A stretch of DNA of 64,000 bases from Amycolatopsis orientalis DSM 40040 = KCTC 9412 (GTDB lineage: Bacteria > Actinomycetota > Actinomycetes > Mycobacteriales > Pseudonocardiaceae): positions 133,543 to 197,542 of the forward strand of contig NZ_ASJB01000046.1 of assembly GCF_000478275.1 (NCBI RefSeq). The letters run 5' to 3'. The position numbers and the translations under genes are program-made. Of the stretch, positions 1 to 7,700 are shown piece after piece; the first letter of the stretch is position 1, and every line of letters starts with the position of its first letter. The notes under the pieces were generated by a model, which did not search any database, was not told the origin of the DNA, and saw only the letters and a list, made by a program, of their open reading frames with translations.

Positions 1-1
1 G

Positions 2-385
2 CGGCGGATTGTCACGGATCCGTTGTCGGGGCAGGTGCTGGATGTGGGGCGGGATCGGTATCGGCCGTCGGCGGGTCTGGGGGAGTTCGTGCGGGTGCGG
101 GATCGTGAGTGTCGAAGACCGGGGTGCGGGCGTCCCGCGCAGGCGTGCGATCTGGATCATGTGGTGCCGTGGCAATTCGGTGGTCATACCGCTGCTGGTG
201 AGTTGGTCGATCTTTGTCGTCGTGATCATCGGCTTAAGGATGAGCCTGGTTGGGGTTATCGGCTTGCGCCGGATGGGACGTTGACGGTCATTACGCCGAC
301 GGGGCGCAGGTATGACAGCAGTCCGCCGCCGCTTCATGAGCCGCGGCCGGAAGGTCTTTGGGGCGAGGAACCGCCGCCGTTCTGA
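2..385 (+). CDS. HNH endonuclease domain protein, 3' end only
   Basis: The 5' end lies outside the window; the frame is open from base 2, so no start can be given. The visible 127 residues carry an HNH-type nuclease motif: paired cysteines in CRRPGCGRPAQACDLDHVVPW, then GGHTAAGELVDLCRRDHRLKD, matching the C-terminal HNH module of the large actinobacterial DUF222/13E12-repeat family. The Cys-x4-Cys, the Asp-His pair and the later Cys-x2-x-His give the metal-binding and catalytic set. These proteins are multicopy in actinomycetes and their biological role is poorly known. The tail is proline- and glutamate-rich and ends 1.36 kb upstream of the next gene, with a repeat tract between. Family assignment is firm; function in the cell is not. 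Confidence 0.8.
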   Translation, partial: RRIVTDPLSGQVLDVGRDRYRPSAGLGEFVRVRDRECRRPGCGRPAQACDLDHVVPWQFGGHTAAGELVDLCRRDHRLKDEPGWGYRLAPDGTLTVITPTGRRYDSSPPPLHEPRPEGLWGEEPPPF

Positions 386-587
386 GCCTCTGTTGCCGGG
401 AAACGGTGACGGCCTTCGCCTGGTCTCCGGCCTGGTGTCCTGACCGGTAGATGCCTTCTGTAGTGCTTCATTGAGCGGTGGACACGTCTTGGGCGTTCTC
501 GGCTGGCTGGGGTGGCTTGGCTGGCTGCTGGAGAGGTGTTGGTTCGCGGTCGGGTAGGCCTCTTCTGGGGCGCAGGGGCTGGTTCCC

Positions 588-1729
588 GTCGCCGGATAGT
601 GGCGACAGCAAACACAGGGCGGGACTCCCGTCGCCGGAAAACGGCGACAGTCTAGGCGCGCCTTTCGCGCTCTTGAGTCAAAGTGGATATCTGTAGCCCT
701 GTTAGTGGCAGCGCCGGTACGGCCGACTTGGTCCTGACGACCGAAGTCGCGCCGATTGCTGACCCACAGACGTACTCCATTGCCGAAAAACGGCAACAGC
801 TCGAGCTGGCTCCTGTCAGGGTGCCTATCCGGCGATGTGGCGGTGATGGGTGTGGCTTGGTCGGTGGGAGCGGGACCGGTTCCCTGCCGGACGGGTCTAT
901 TTTGCGCCGCCGGGCTGGACCCGTCGCCGGAAAACGGCGACATCTAGGCGCGCCTTTCGCGCTCTTGAGTCAAAGTGGATATCTGTAGCCCTGTTAGTGG
1001 CAGCGCCGGTACGGCCGACTTGGTCCTGACGACCGAAGTCGCGCCGATTGCTGACCAACAGGCGCGCTCGATTGCCGAAAAACGGCGACTGCTCGAGCTG
1101 GCTCCTTCCGGGAGCGTCTTCCCGGCGGTGGCAGCGGTGATGTGTGCGGCTTGGGTAACTGGAGCAGCGCCGCTTCCCTGCCGGACAGGTCTTCCGTGCC
1201 GTCAAGACAGGACTCCATCGCCGCATAGTGGCGACCGCAACTCCGGCTGGGACTCCCGTCGCCGGAAAACGGCGACATCTAGGCGCGCCTTTCGCGCTCT
1301 TGACTCGAAGTGGGTATCTGTAGCCCTGTTAGTGGCAGCGCCACTACAGCCGACTTGGTCCTGACGACCGAAGTCGCACCGATTGCTGACCCACAGACGC
1401 ACTCCATTGCCGAAAAACGGCAACAGCTCGAGCTGGCTCCTTCCGGGAGCGTCTTCCCCGCGGTGGCAGCGGTGATGGGTGTGGTTTGGGTAATCGGAGC
1501 AGTGCCGCTTCCCTACCGGACAGGTCTCTTTCGCGCCGGTTCCTGATCAGGAGACGTACTCCATTGCCGAGAAATGGCGACAGCACAAGCTGGCCTCTGC
1601 CATAGGCATCTTCCCAGCGTTGCCAGTGGCGACGGGCTTGTCATGGGCGACTGAAGCAGTACCGGTTCCCCTGCCGAATAGCGGCGACAGCACCACCGCC
1701 CCGGAAACCCATCGCCGAAAAACGACGAC
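588..1729. repeat. tandem ~290-335 bp repeats studded with short hairpins
   Basis: The gene-free stretch 386-1746 holds three long direct copies. A shared landmark (ATCTGTAGCCCTGTTAGTGG) starts at 689, 981 and 1316, giving periods of 292 and 335 bp; a degraded fourth copy follows from about 1560. Within and between copies lie about eleven small stem-loops of one design, GTCGCCG-N5-CGGCGAC or ATTGCCG-N5-CGGCAAC, at 588, 630, 779, 923, 1071, 1217, 1258, 1406, 1563, 1672 and 1711. Several differ in the loop (GAAAA or ATAGT) but keep pairing. No convincing protein is encoded; the short open frames here are products of the repeats. The tract looks like amplified REP-like palindromes. Confidence 0.8.
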
Positions 1730-1746
1730 ACTCCCAGAACCCCTAC

Positions 1747-2670
1747 CTACCCCACCCCCAAAGCCGCCACCTGCTCCTCAGTAAGCCGTTCCACCAAAGC
1801 AACCGCCCGATACCCACCATCACAAGAAACCACCCGCACCGGACCGGCGACATGCGGATGCTCCTCCGCCACCCGCAAAGCAGCCGAAACCCGCTCAGCG
1901 GGCCACCCCAGCGCCGCCGCGAGAGCCGGAACCGACAGCGCGCGTCGAGCGTGCAGTAGGGCGGCCAGCGCGGTCAGGGCGTCGCCGACGTAGACCGCGA
2001 CGCGGTCATCCAGCATGACTTCGTTGATGCGCGCGTGGAATCGGGAGAGATCGTCCATACGCGCACCTGCCGGGGTCGAGGTGCCGAGGACTTCGGCGCC
2101 CTGGCGGGCGATCTTGATCCATTCCTGGTTCGCGCGGACGCTTTCGGCCCAGACCCGCTGGGGCATCTCCTCGTCGATGACGTACTGCTCGCGCCGTCCG
2201 GTGCGTTCCCGTTTGAGCAGGGCCTGCGTTTCGAGGTAGCGGACGGCGTTCGAGATCGACGCCGGACTCACCTGGAGCCGCTGGGCGAGTTCGGCCGCGG
2301 TGTGGACGCCGTCGTCGCTGACGGACAGGCACGCGAGCACTCGCGACATCATCCGGGGCAGTCCGGTGGCCACCATCATCTCGGTGAAGTCCGCCTCGAA
2401 GCGGCGCACGGCTTCCGGGTCGCGCCCGTAGTCGTTCGTGACGACGGGGGCGGCGCGGGGGTGGGGCTTGCGGCGCCGCGCCCGTTCGCCGGTGACCCGG
2501 CTCGCTTCGTCGGCGCGGTAGCCGGAATGGCCGCTGTTGCGCGCGACCTCGCGGCTGATCGTCGATGTCGGGCGGCCGAGGCGCCGGGCGATCTCGGCGT
2601 ATCCGAGGCCGTCCTTGAGCCAGGTCGCGATCAGCCGACGGTCCTCCAGGGTCAGCCTGCCGCCCGGCAT
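1747..2670 (-). CDS. two-HTH transcriptional regulator (IS30-type HTH plus MarR/GbsR-like domain)
   Basis: A 307-residue DNA-binding protein. Residues about 4-45 resemble the IS30/Hin-type helix-turn-helix (LTLEDRRLIATWLKDGLGYAEIARRLGR then STISREVARN). Residues about 95-185 form a MarR/GbsR-like winged helix (HTAAELAQRLQVSPASISNAVRYLE, then the wing). The ATG at 2670 was chosen over upstream frames because AGGAGG lies 8 bases before it. It is divergent from a P450/ferredoxin pair, and the gap holds strong palindromes (see 2701-2745), so it probably controls itself and the P450. The effector is unknown; a small hydrophobic substrate of the P450 is a reasonable guess only. Confidence 0.8.
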   Translation of the reverse strand: MPGGRLTLEDRRLIATWLKDGLGYAEIARRLGRPTSTISREVARNSGHSGYRADEASRVTGERARRRKPHPRAAPVVTNDYGRDPEAVRRFEADFTEMMVATGLPRMMSRVLACLSVSDDGVHTAAELAQRLQVSPASISNAVRYLETQALLKRERTGRREQYVIDEEMPQRVWAESVRANQEWIKIARQGAEVLGTSTPAGARMDDLSRFHARINEVMLDDRVAVYVGDALTALAALLHARRALSVPALAAALGWPAERVSAALRVAEEHPHVAGPVRVVSCDGGYRAVALVERLTEEQVAALGVG

Positions 2671-2700
2671 GGGCGCCTCCTGTGCGTTCACTCGCAGGTC

Positions 2701-2745
2701 AATGCAATGAACCGTTGCATTCATTGGCAGCATCGTTGCAACGAT
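2701..2745. promoter_or_regulatory. operator palindromes between the regulator and the P450
   Basis: Two inverted repeats lie in the divergent gap: AATGCAA-N7-TTGCATT (2701-2721) and the perfect 14-mer ATCGTTGCAACGAT (2732-2745). Single half-sites (GTGAATGCAACGT near 2804, GCATTCACT near 2686) flank them. All share the core TTGCA/TGCAA, consistent with one regulator binding several sites. The adjacent two-HTH protein is the obvious candidate; binding is inferred. Confidence 0.7.
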
Positions 2746-2854
2746 TTTCGGAAATCTACCAGCAATTACTCCGCAAGGCACCATCTACAACTTTGAGCGA
2801 TAAGTGAATGCAACGTAGCCTTTGGTCATAGCTGAAGATCTGGGAGGAACAGCT

Positions 2855-4057
2855 GTGACCACGTCAGTACCCCATCTCGCGGAACTGCCCCTCGAACGCC
2901 CGAAGGGCTGTCCGTTCGACCCGCCCGCGGAACTCGCTTCGCTGCGGGACGAGCATCCACTCGTCCGCCTGACCTTCCCCGACGGGCACGAAGGCTGGCT
3001 CGCGACGGGTCATGCGATCACCCGCGCCGTCCTCTCGGATCCGCGGTTCAGTGCCCGGCAGGAGCTGATGCACACGCCGCTGCCGGGTGCGGCCGCGATG
3101 GCGGAGATGCCGCCCGCGCAGCCGGGGATGTTCATCAAGATGGACGGTGCGGAGCACGCGCGGTATCGCAAGCTGCTCACCGGCAAGTTCACCGTCCGCC
3201 GGATGCGGCAGCTCACCGACCGGGTCGAGCAGGTGACCGTCGAACACCTGGACGCGATGGAGCGACAAGGAACGACGGCCGATCTGGTGACCGCGTTCGC
3301 GCAGCCCATTCCGGCACTGATGATCTGTGAGCTGCTCGGGGTCCCGTACGCCGACCACGAGTTCTTCCGGCGCAACGTCGCGCCGTTGAACCGGCCGGAC
3401 GCGCCGTTGGAGGAACAGGAAGCCGCCATCAACGCACTGGGCGGCTACCTCTACGAACTCGTCGTGGCGAAACGGGCCGAACCGACCGACGACATCCTCG
3501 GTGAACTGGCCGCCACCGACCTCACCGACGAGGAACTCACCAGCATCGCGTTCCTTTTGCTGGGTGCGGGCCTGGACACCACGGCGAACATGCTGGCGCT
3601 GGGTACTTTCGCGTTGCTGAGCAACCTGGACCAGCTCGCCGTCCTGCGCGAGGACCCGGAGAGCATCGACAATGCGATCGAGGAACTCCTTCGTTACTTG
3701 ACGATCGCGCACACGGGCGTCCGCACCGCGCTCGAAGACGTCGAGATCGGCGGCCAGGTCGTCAAGGCGGGGGAAGTGGTGGCCCTCTCGGCGGGGGCGG
3801 CCAACCGCGATCCGCTGAAGTTCCCGGAACCCGACCGGCTCGATCTCCGCCGGAACGCCGCCGGGCACGCCGCTTTCGGGCACGGGGTGCACCAGTGTCT
3901 CGGTCAGCAGCTCGCGCGAGTCCAGATGAAGGTCGCCTTCGCCGGGCTGCTCGGCAGGTTCCCGGCGCTGCGCCTGGCCGTTCCGGCCGAAGAGATCCCG
4001 CTGCGGACGGATTCCGACATCTACGGGGTGTACGCGCTCCCGGTGGCCTGGGGCTGA
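2855..4057 (+). CDS. cytochrome P450 (CYP105/107-like actinomycete type)
   Basis: A soluble class I bacterial P450 of 400 residues that would insert one oxygen atom into an organic substrate using electrons from a ferredoxin. Visible landmarks are the I-helix oxygen-binding motif LLGAGLDTTANM, a K-helix E-x-x-R (EELLRY), and the haem loop FGHGVHQCLGQQLARVQ with the axial cysteine. The GTG at 2855 is preferred because GGGAGG precedes it by 9 bases; an upstream in-frame TTG at 2822 lacks this. A [3Fe-4S] ferredoxin gene follows 5 bases after its stop, the usual dedicated redox pair, and the HTH regulator is divergent. It sits 17 kb from the polyketide cluster, so a role in that pathway is possible but not indicated. 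Confidence 0.93.
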   Translation: MTTSVPHLAELPLERPKGCPFDPPAELASLRDEHPLVRLTFPDGHEGWLATGHAITRAVLSDPRFSARQELMHTPLPGAAAMAEMPPAQPGMFIKMDGAEHARYRKLLTGKFTVRRMRQLTDRVEQVTVEHLDAMERQGTTADLVTAFAQPIPALMICELLGVPYADHEFFRRNVAPLNRPDAPLEEQEAAINALGGYLYELVVAKRAEPTDDILGELAATDLTDEELTSIAFLLLGAGLDTTANMLALGTFALLSNLDQLAVLREDPESIDNAIEELLRYLTIAHTGVRTALEDVEIGGQVVKAGEVVALSAGAANRDPLKFPEPDRLDLRRNAAGHAAFGHGVHQCLGQQLARVQMKVAFAGLLGRFPALRLAVPAEEIPLRTDSDIYGVYALPVAWG

Positions 4058-4062
4058 TCGCG

Positions 4063-4242
4063 ATGAGGATCCAAGTGGACCGGGAACGGTGTGTGGGCGC
4101 GGGAATGTGCGTGCTGACCGCGCCGGAGGTGTTCGGACAGGACGAAGAAGACGGCCGGGTCCGGTTGCTGGACCCGGAACCGGCGGAGATCGGCGACGCC
4201 GCGCAGGTGTGCCCGGCGGCGGCGATCACGGCGGACGGCTAG
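4063..4242 (+). CDS. [3Fe-4S] ferredoxin, P450 redox partner
   Basis: A 59-residue ferredoxin beginning MRIQVDRERCVGAGMC. Cysteines at residues 10, 16 and 50 (the last followed by Pro) match the three-cysteine pattern of P450-linked actinobacterial [3Fe-4S] ferredoxins, in which the usual second cysteine is replaced (here Gly/Ala). Acidic residues make up much of the middle. It starts 5 bases after the P450 stop, so the two are co-transcribed and probably translationally coupled. It would carry electrons from a ferredoxin reductase encoded elsewhere to the P450. A strong hairpin follows the stop. Confidence 0.9.
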   Translation: MRIQVDRERCVGAGMCVLTAPEVFGQDEEDGRVRLLDPEPAEIGDAAQVCPAAAITADG

Positions 4243-4254
4243 CGAACCACCCAG

Positions 4255-4285
4255 GCCAGGGGGTGCCGGGCGGGCACCCCCTGGC
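4255..4285. terminator. bidirectional terminator hairpin
   Basis: Perfect 13-bp inverted repeat GCCAGGGGGTGCC / GGCACCCCCTGGC with a 5-base loop, placed between the convergent ferredoxin and protease genes. There is no T-run, as is usual in this kind of genome. Confidence 0.75.
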
Positions 4286-4291
4286 ACGGGA

Positions 4292-4843
4292 TCAGCCGAC
4301 TTCCGCGAGAACCTTGCCGCTGTCGGCGTTCCGCACGGCGGTGCCGGCGTAGTTCTGCTGGACCCTCGCCTTCTCCTGGGTGTTGGGGTTCACGTTGGCG
4401 CAGCTGACCCCACCGGTCGAGCCGGACATCAGCGACGAGCACGGCCCGGGCTTCACGTCGGGCAGGCCGAGGCTGTGGCCGAGTTCGTGGGACGCGATCC
4501 GGACCTTGTTGTAGCCCTGCTGGACGGCCTGCCTGCCGTACCAGACGGTGACCGTCCCGCCCGGGCGGACCGGGCCCAGGGTGGCGCGCGGCCAGCCGTC
4601 GTCGGCGACGATCCGGATGTTGACCCGCTGCCCCGGCGTCGCCTTCACGATGCGGACGTTGGTGACGTTGGTGTTCCAGACGTTGACGCCTGCCGCCACC
4701 ACGTCCTTGAACTCCGCGGCCTGGCTGTCGTCGTAGGTCAGGGTGGTCGCCATGATCTCGGCCGCCCCGGCGGAGGGCGCCGAGAGCAGCGAAAGGGAGA
4801 GCGCGGCGCCGGTGAGCACCGCGGCGAAGGTACGTCGAAGCAC
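4292..4843 (-). CDS. snapalysin-type secreted metalloprotease (peptidase M7)
   Basis: A secreted small neutral protease of 183 residues. The N-terminus is a Sec signal peptide (MLRRTFAAVLTGAALSLSLLSAPSAGAA), with cleavage likely after AGA/A near residue 28. The zinc site is HELGHSLGLPD, the extended HExxHxxGxxD motif typical of the M7 (snapalysin) family, where Asp is the third ligand. Two cysteine pairs in the C-terminal third probably form disulfides. Length and layout match the Streptomyces snapalysins. It would hydrolyse extracellular proteins, with the family preference for aromatic residues at P1'. It is transcribed alone, converging on the ferredoxin gene. Signal, motif and size agree, so the call is firm. 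Confidence 0.93.
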   Translation of the reverse strand: MLRRTFAAVLTGAALSLSLLSAPSAGAAEIMATTLTYDDSQAAEFKDVVAAGVNVWNTNVTNVRIVKATPGQRVNIRIVADDGWPRATLGPVRPGGTVTVWYGRQAVQQGYNKVRIASHELGHSLGLPDVKPGPCSSLMSGSTGGVSCANVNPNTQEKARVQQNYAGTAVRNADSGKVLAEVG

Positions 4844-5034
4844 GTTTTACTCCTCGCGTTAAGGCGTGCTGGAATTGCGGAGCAGTGTCGACACTTTGTT
4901 CCGGCGGGAGGGACCTCTGAGTAGTCCTCCGTTGCCTCCGCGTGATGTTAGGACCTGACAATGCGGTCACGGAACCCGCCGATAGTCGCCTGTCGTTAAC
5001 CAAGATCTTGACGCGACCGGAAGACTGTGCGGCT

Positions 5035-7665
5035 ATGACGACGGCACGTTTCACTGGACACGAAGAACCCATCCTGGCCGTCGCCGTGCACGGAAACCGG
5101 CTGGTCACCGGCGGTACGGACAAGACGGTGCGGGTATGGGACCTGGAGACCGGTGTGCAGCGGTTCGCGTTGCGCGGCCACGATCGGCCGGTGCTCGCGG
5201 TGGGCATCTCCGGTCAGTACGTGGTCGGCTGCGATGGGGCGACGGTGCGGCGCTGGCGGCTCACCGGACGCGAGGCGGCCCCCGCAGAGGTCCAGACCAC
5301 CAAGCGGACGCTGACGGTCGCGGTGGCGAAGGACTTCGCCGTGTCGGGTGCGGGGAGCACGGTGGAGGTCCAGCGGCTGGACGGCGTGACGGTGCGCGGC
5401 CTCCGCACCGGTGGCCCGGAGGTCGAATCCGTCGCGGTGACCCCGGACGGCCGGGTCGTGGTCGCCGGCGACGACACCGGCGGCGTGCGGCTGTGGGACG
5501 AGGAAGTCGTTACCCACTACCGGTTCGGTGGCGCGGGCTCGGTACATGTGGTCGCGGTTTCGGCCGACGGCGCGCGGATGCTCTCCGGGGAGGGTGAGAC
5601 GGTCCGGCTGTGGGGTCGACAGAGCGATCCCGCCCTCGTCTTCCGCGGGCACGGTGGGGTGGTCCGGGCGCTGGCCTTCAGTCCGGACGGGAAGCTGGTG
5701 CTCTCCGGCGGTTCCGGCGGCGAGGTCTACGTCCGCGACATCGAGAATCCCGCCGAATACACCGTCCTCAAGGGACACGAGGGGAACGTCCGCGCGATCG
5801 CCTGCACCGCGGGCAACGAGAAGATCATCTCGGTCGGGGACGACCGCACGATCCGGGTGTGGGACCGCTTCGGCAACCAGATCGACGGCACCGGTTTCGT
5901 CGAGCCCAAACCGGGCCGGGCACGGCCGCGGATCACGCCCGACGTCGAAAGCGCGGTCGATCTGATCGGCTTCCAGGACGACGTGCGCACGCTCGCCGCG
6001 GTCATCGCCGACCGCGAGACCAGCCCGCCCCTGTGCGTCGCGTTGCTGGGACCTTGGGGCTCCGGTAAGTCGAGTTTCGTGCGGCAGGTGGCGGACCGGG
6101 TGGCCGAACTGGCCCGCCGGTCCCGGGGCGACGCCGCGAACAGCGTGTTCGCCGGCGAGATCCGGCAGATCCGGTTCAACGCCTGGCAGTACCACGACGA
6201 CCATCTGTGGGTCGGTCTCGTGGACCATCTGTTCCGCAACCTCGGCGCGCCCGAGGCGCACGCGGACGCCGACGAGGTCCGTGCCGAACGTGAACAGCTG
6301 CGGACCCGGCTCGCGAGCCTGCGGGCCGTGAAGGCGGATTCCCCGCTCACCTGGCGCTGGCGGCTCCTGGTGTCCGGAGTGGACCGGGCCGAACGCCGAC
6401 GGCGGAGGTTCACCGTCGCCGGATACGCTGTGCTCGGCGTGCTCGGCCTCGCCGCCGCGATCACCGGCTGGGCCTTGTGGCACAACGCGATCCTCGCCGC
6501 GGCGGGGGCCATCGTCGCGCTCGGCGCCGTGCTGACCCCGGCGCTCACTACCGCCAGGGCCGCGCTCGCTCCGGTGAAGTCCACATTGGACAAACTGCGG
6601 TACGACGTCGACAAGCGGGCGGAACGGTTCGAGACCGAAGTCCGGGAGACCGAGGAACGGCTCCGGCGGCTGGACGCGGCAACGCGCCTGGGTGAGCTGA
6701 TCGAAGAGGCGAAGACCGGGAGATACGTTGACTACCAAGGGGTTTTCGCCCGCGTCCGGGACGATCTCACGCGGCTGAGCGCGGATCTGGTGGACGCGCG
6801 GAAGGAATGGCGGCTGGCAGGCGCCAAGGGGGACCCGCCGCTGGAGCGGATCGTGCTCTACATCGACGATCTCGACCGCTGCCCGCCGTCGAAGGTGATC
6901 GAAGTGCTCGCCGCGGTGCACCTGCTGCTGGCACTGCCCGCATTCGTCGTGGTGGTGGCCGTCGATCCGCGCTGGTTGTCGCGCTGCCTCGACCAGCACC
7001 ATGAGGAGCTGTTCGGGGCCGGGGAGGCGCGACGGGCGGAATACCTCGACAAGATCTTCCAGATCGTGTTCGCCCTGCGCCCCCTGGGTGCCGCGGCCGA
7101 CGAGCTGATCGACGCCCTCATGCCGATCGAGGGCCGTGAACCGGAATCGCACGGGCACGAGGAATGGCCGGAGGACGGGGAAACCGTCCATCGTGGGGAA
7201 AGCGGCGAACCGGTCGAGGTCATCGTCAAGGAGACGGCCCCGCCCACGTTCTACAACATGCGGCCGGACCGGCTGCGGCTCACCGAGGTCGAACGCGATT
7301 TCGTCCACGTGCTGCGGAAACGGCTGAACACACCCCGGGAGATCCGGAAACTGGTCAATCTCTACCGGCTGGTGCGCATCGGCATTCCCGACGCGGAACT
7401 TTCGCGGTTCGTCGACGGTCCCTACCGGGCGGTGCTGATCCTGCTGACCCTGCTGGTCGCGGATCCGAACGCCGCGCGCTCGACCTTCATCGCGCTTTCC
7501 GAAGGGGAATCGCTGTCCGACGCCTTTCCACCTGAATGGCGGCTAGACGTCGAATCCTTCGATGATCTACAGGTCTATCGGAATTGGGTGGGTACCCTCG
7601 CCCGCTTCAGTTTCGAAACCTACGATCTGGTGACCGAGGAAACAGAACCGGGAACCACGTTGTAG
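5035..7665 (+). CDS. WD40-repeat protein fused to a KAP-family P-loop NTPase
   Basis: An 876-residue fusion. Residues about 1-290 form a beta-propeller with roughly six or seven WD-like repeats (for example VRVWDLETG, VRLWDEE, VYVRDIEN, IRVWDRFG, each preceded by a GH). The rest is a KAP NTPase: Walker A LLGPWGSGKSS near residue 340, Walker B IVLYIDDLDRCPPSKV near residue 615, and two membrane spans inserted between them (about residues 460-510), the hallmark of KAP proteins. The ATG at 5035 is preferred because the repeat fold begins just after it; an in-frame GTG at 4942 would add an unlikely 31 residues. It is followed 35 bases later by a vWA/solute-binding protein and a small membrane protein, which suggests one membrane-associated machine. 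KAP proteins occur in membrane signalling and anti-phage contexts; the role here is unknown. Confidence 0.88.
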   Translation: MTTARFTGHEEPILAVAVHGNRLVTGGTDKTVRVWDLETGVQRFALRGHDRPVLAVGISGQYVVGCDGATVRRWRLTGREAAPAEVQTTKRTLTVAVAKDFAVSGAGSTVEVQRLDGVTVRGLRTGGPEVESVAVTPDGRVVVAGDDTGGVRLWDEEVVTHYRFGGAGSVHVVAVSADGARMLSGEGETVRLWGRQSDPALVFRGHGGVVRALAFSPDGKLVLSGGSGGEVYVRDIENPAEYTVLKGHEGNVRAIACTAGNEKIISVGDDRTIRVWDRFGNQIDGTGFVEPKPGRARPRITPDVESAVDLIGFQDDVRTLAAVIADRETSPPLCVALLGPWGSGKSSFVRQVADRVAELARRSRGDAANSVFAGEIRQIRFNAWQYHDDHLWVGLVDHLFRNLGAPEAHADADEVRAEREQLRTRLASLRAVKADSPLTWRWRLLVSGVDRAERRRRRFTVAGYAVLGVLGLAAAITGWALWHNAILAAAGAIVALGAVLTPALTTARAALAPVKSTLDKLRYDVDKRAERFETEVRETEERLRRLDAATRLGELIEEAKTGRYVDYQGVFARVRDDLTRLSADLVDARKEWRLAGAKGDPPLERIVLYIDDLDRCPPSKVIEVLAAVHLLLALPAFVVVVAVDPRWLSRCLDQHHEELFGAGEARRAEYLDKIFQIVFALRPLGAAADELIDALMPIEGREPESHGHEEWPEDGETVHRGESGEPVEVIVKETAPPTFYNMRPDRLRLTEVERDFVHVLRKRLNTPREIRKLVNLYRLVRIGIPDAELSRFVDGPYRAVLILLTLLVADPNAARSTFIALSEGESLSDAFPPEWRLDVESFDDLQVYRNWVGTLARFSFETYDLVTEETEPGTTL

Positions 7666-7700
7666 CTACACTTGCCCGCTACGACGGCGAGGGGGCGCGC

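Noticed and set aside
588..1729. Possible CRISPR array in the repeat tract
   Set aside because: Units are about 300 bp with irregular spacing, and the short hairpins are not separated by uniform unique spacers. No cas genes are present.
4996..7308. A 770-residue open frame antisense to the WD40-KAP gene
   Set aside because: It lies entirely opposite a clear gene, follows from high-GC third positions, and has no recognisable domain.
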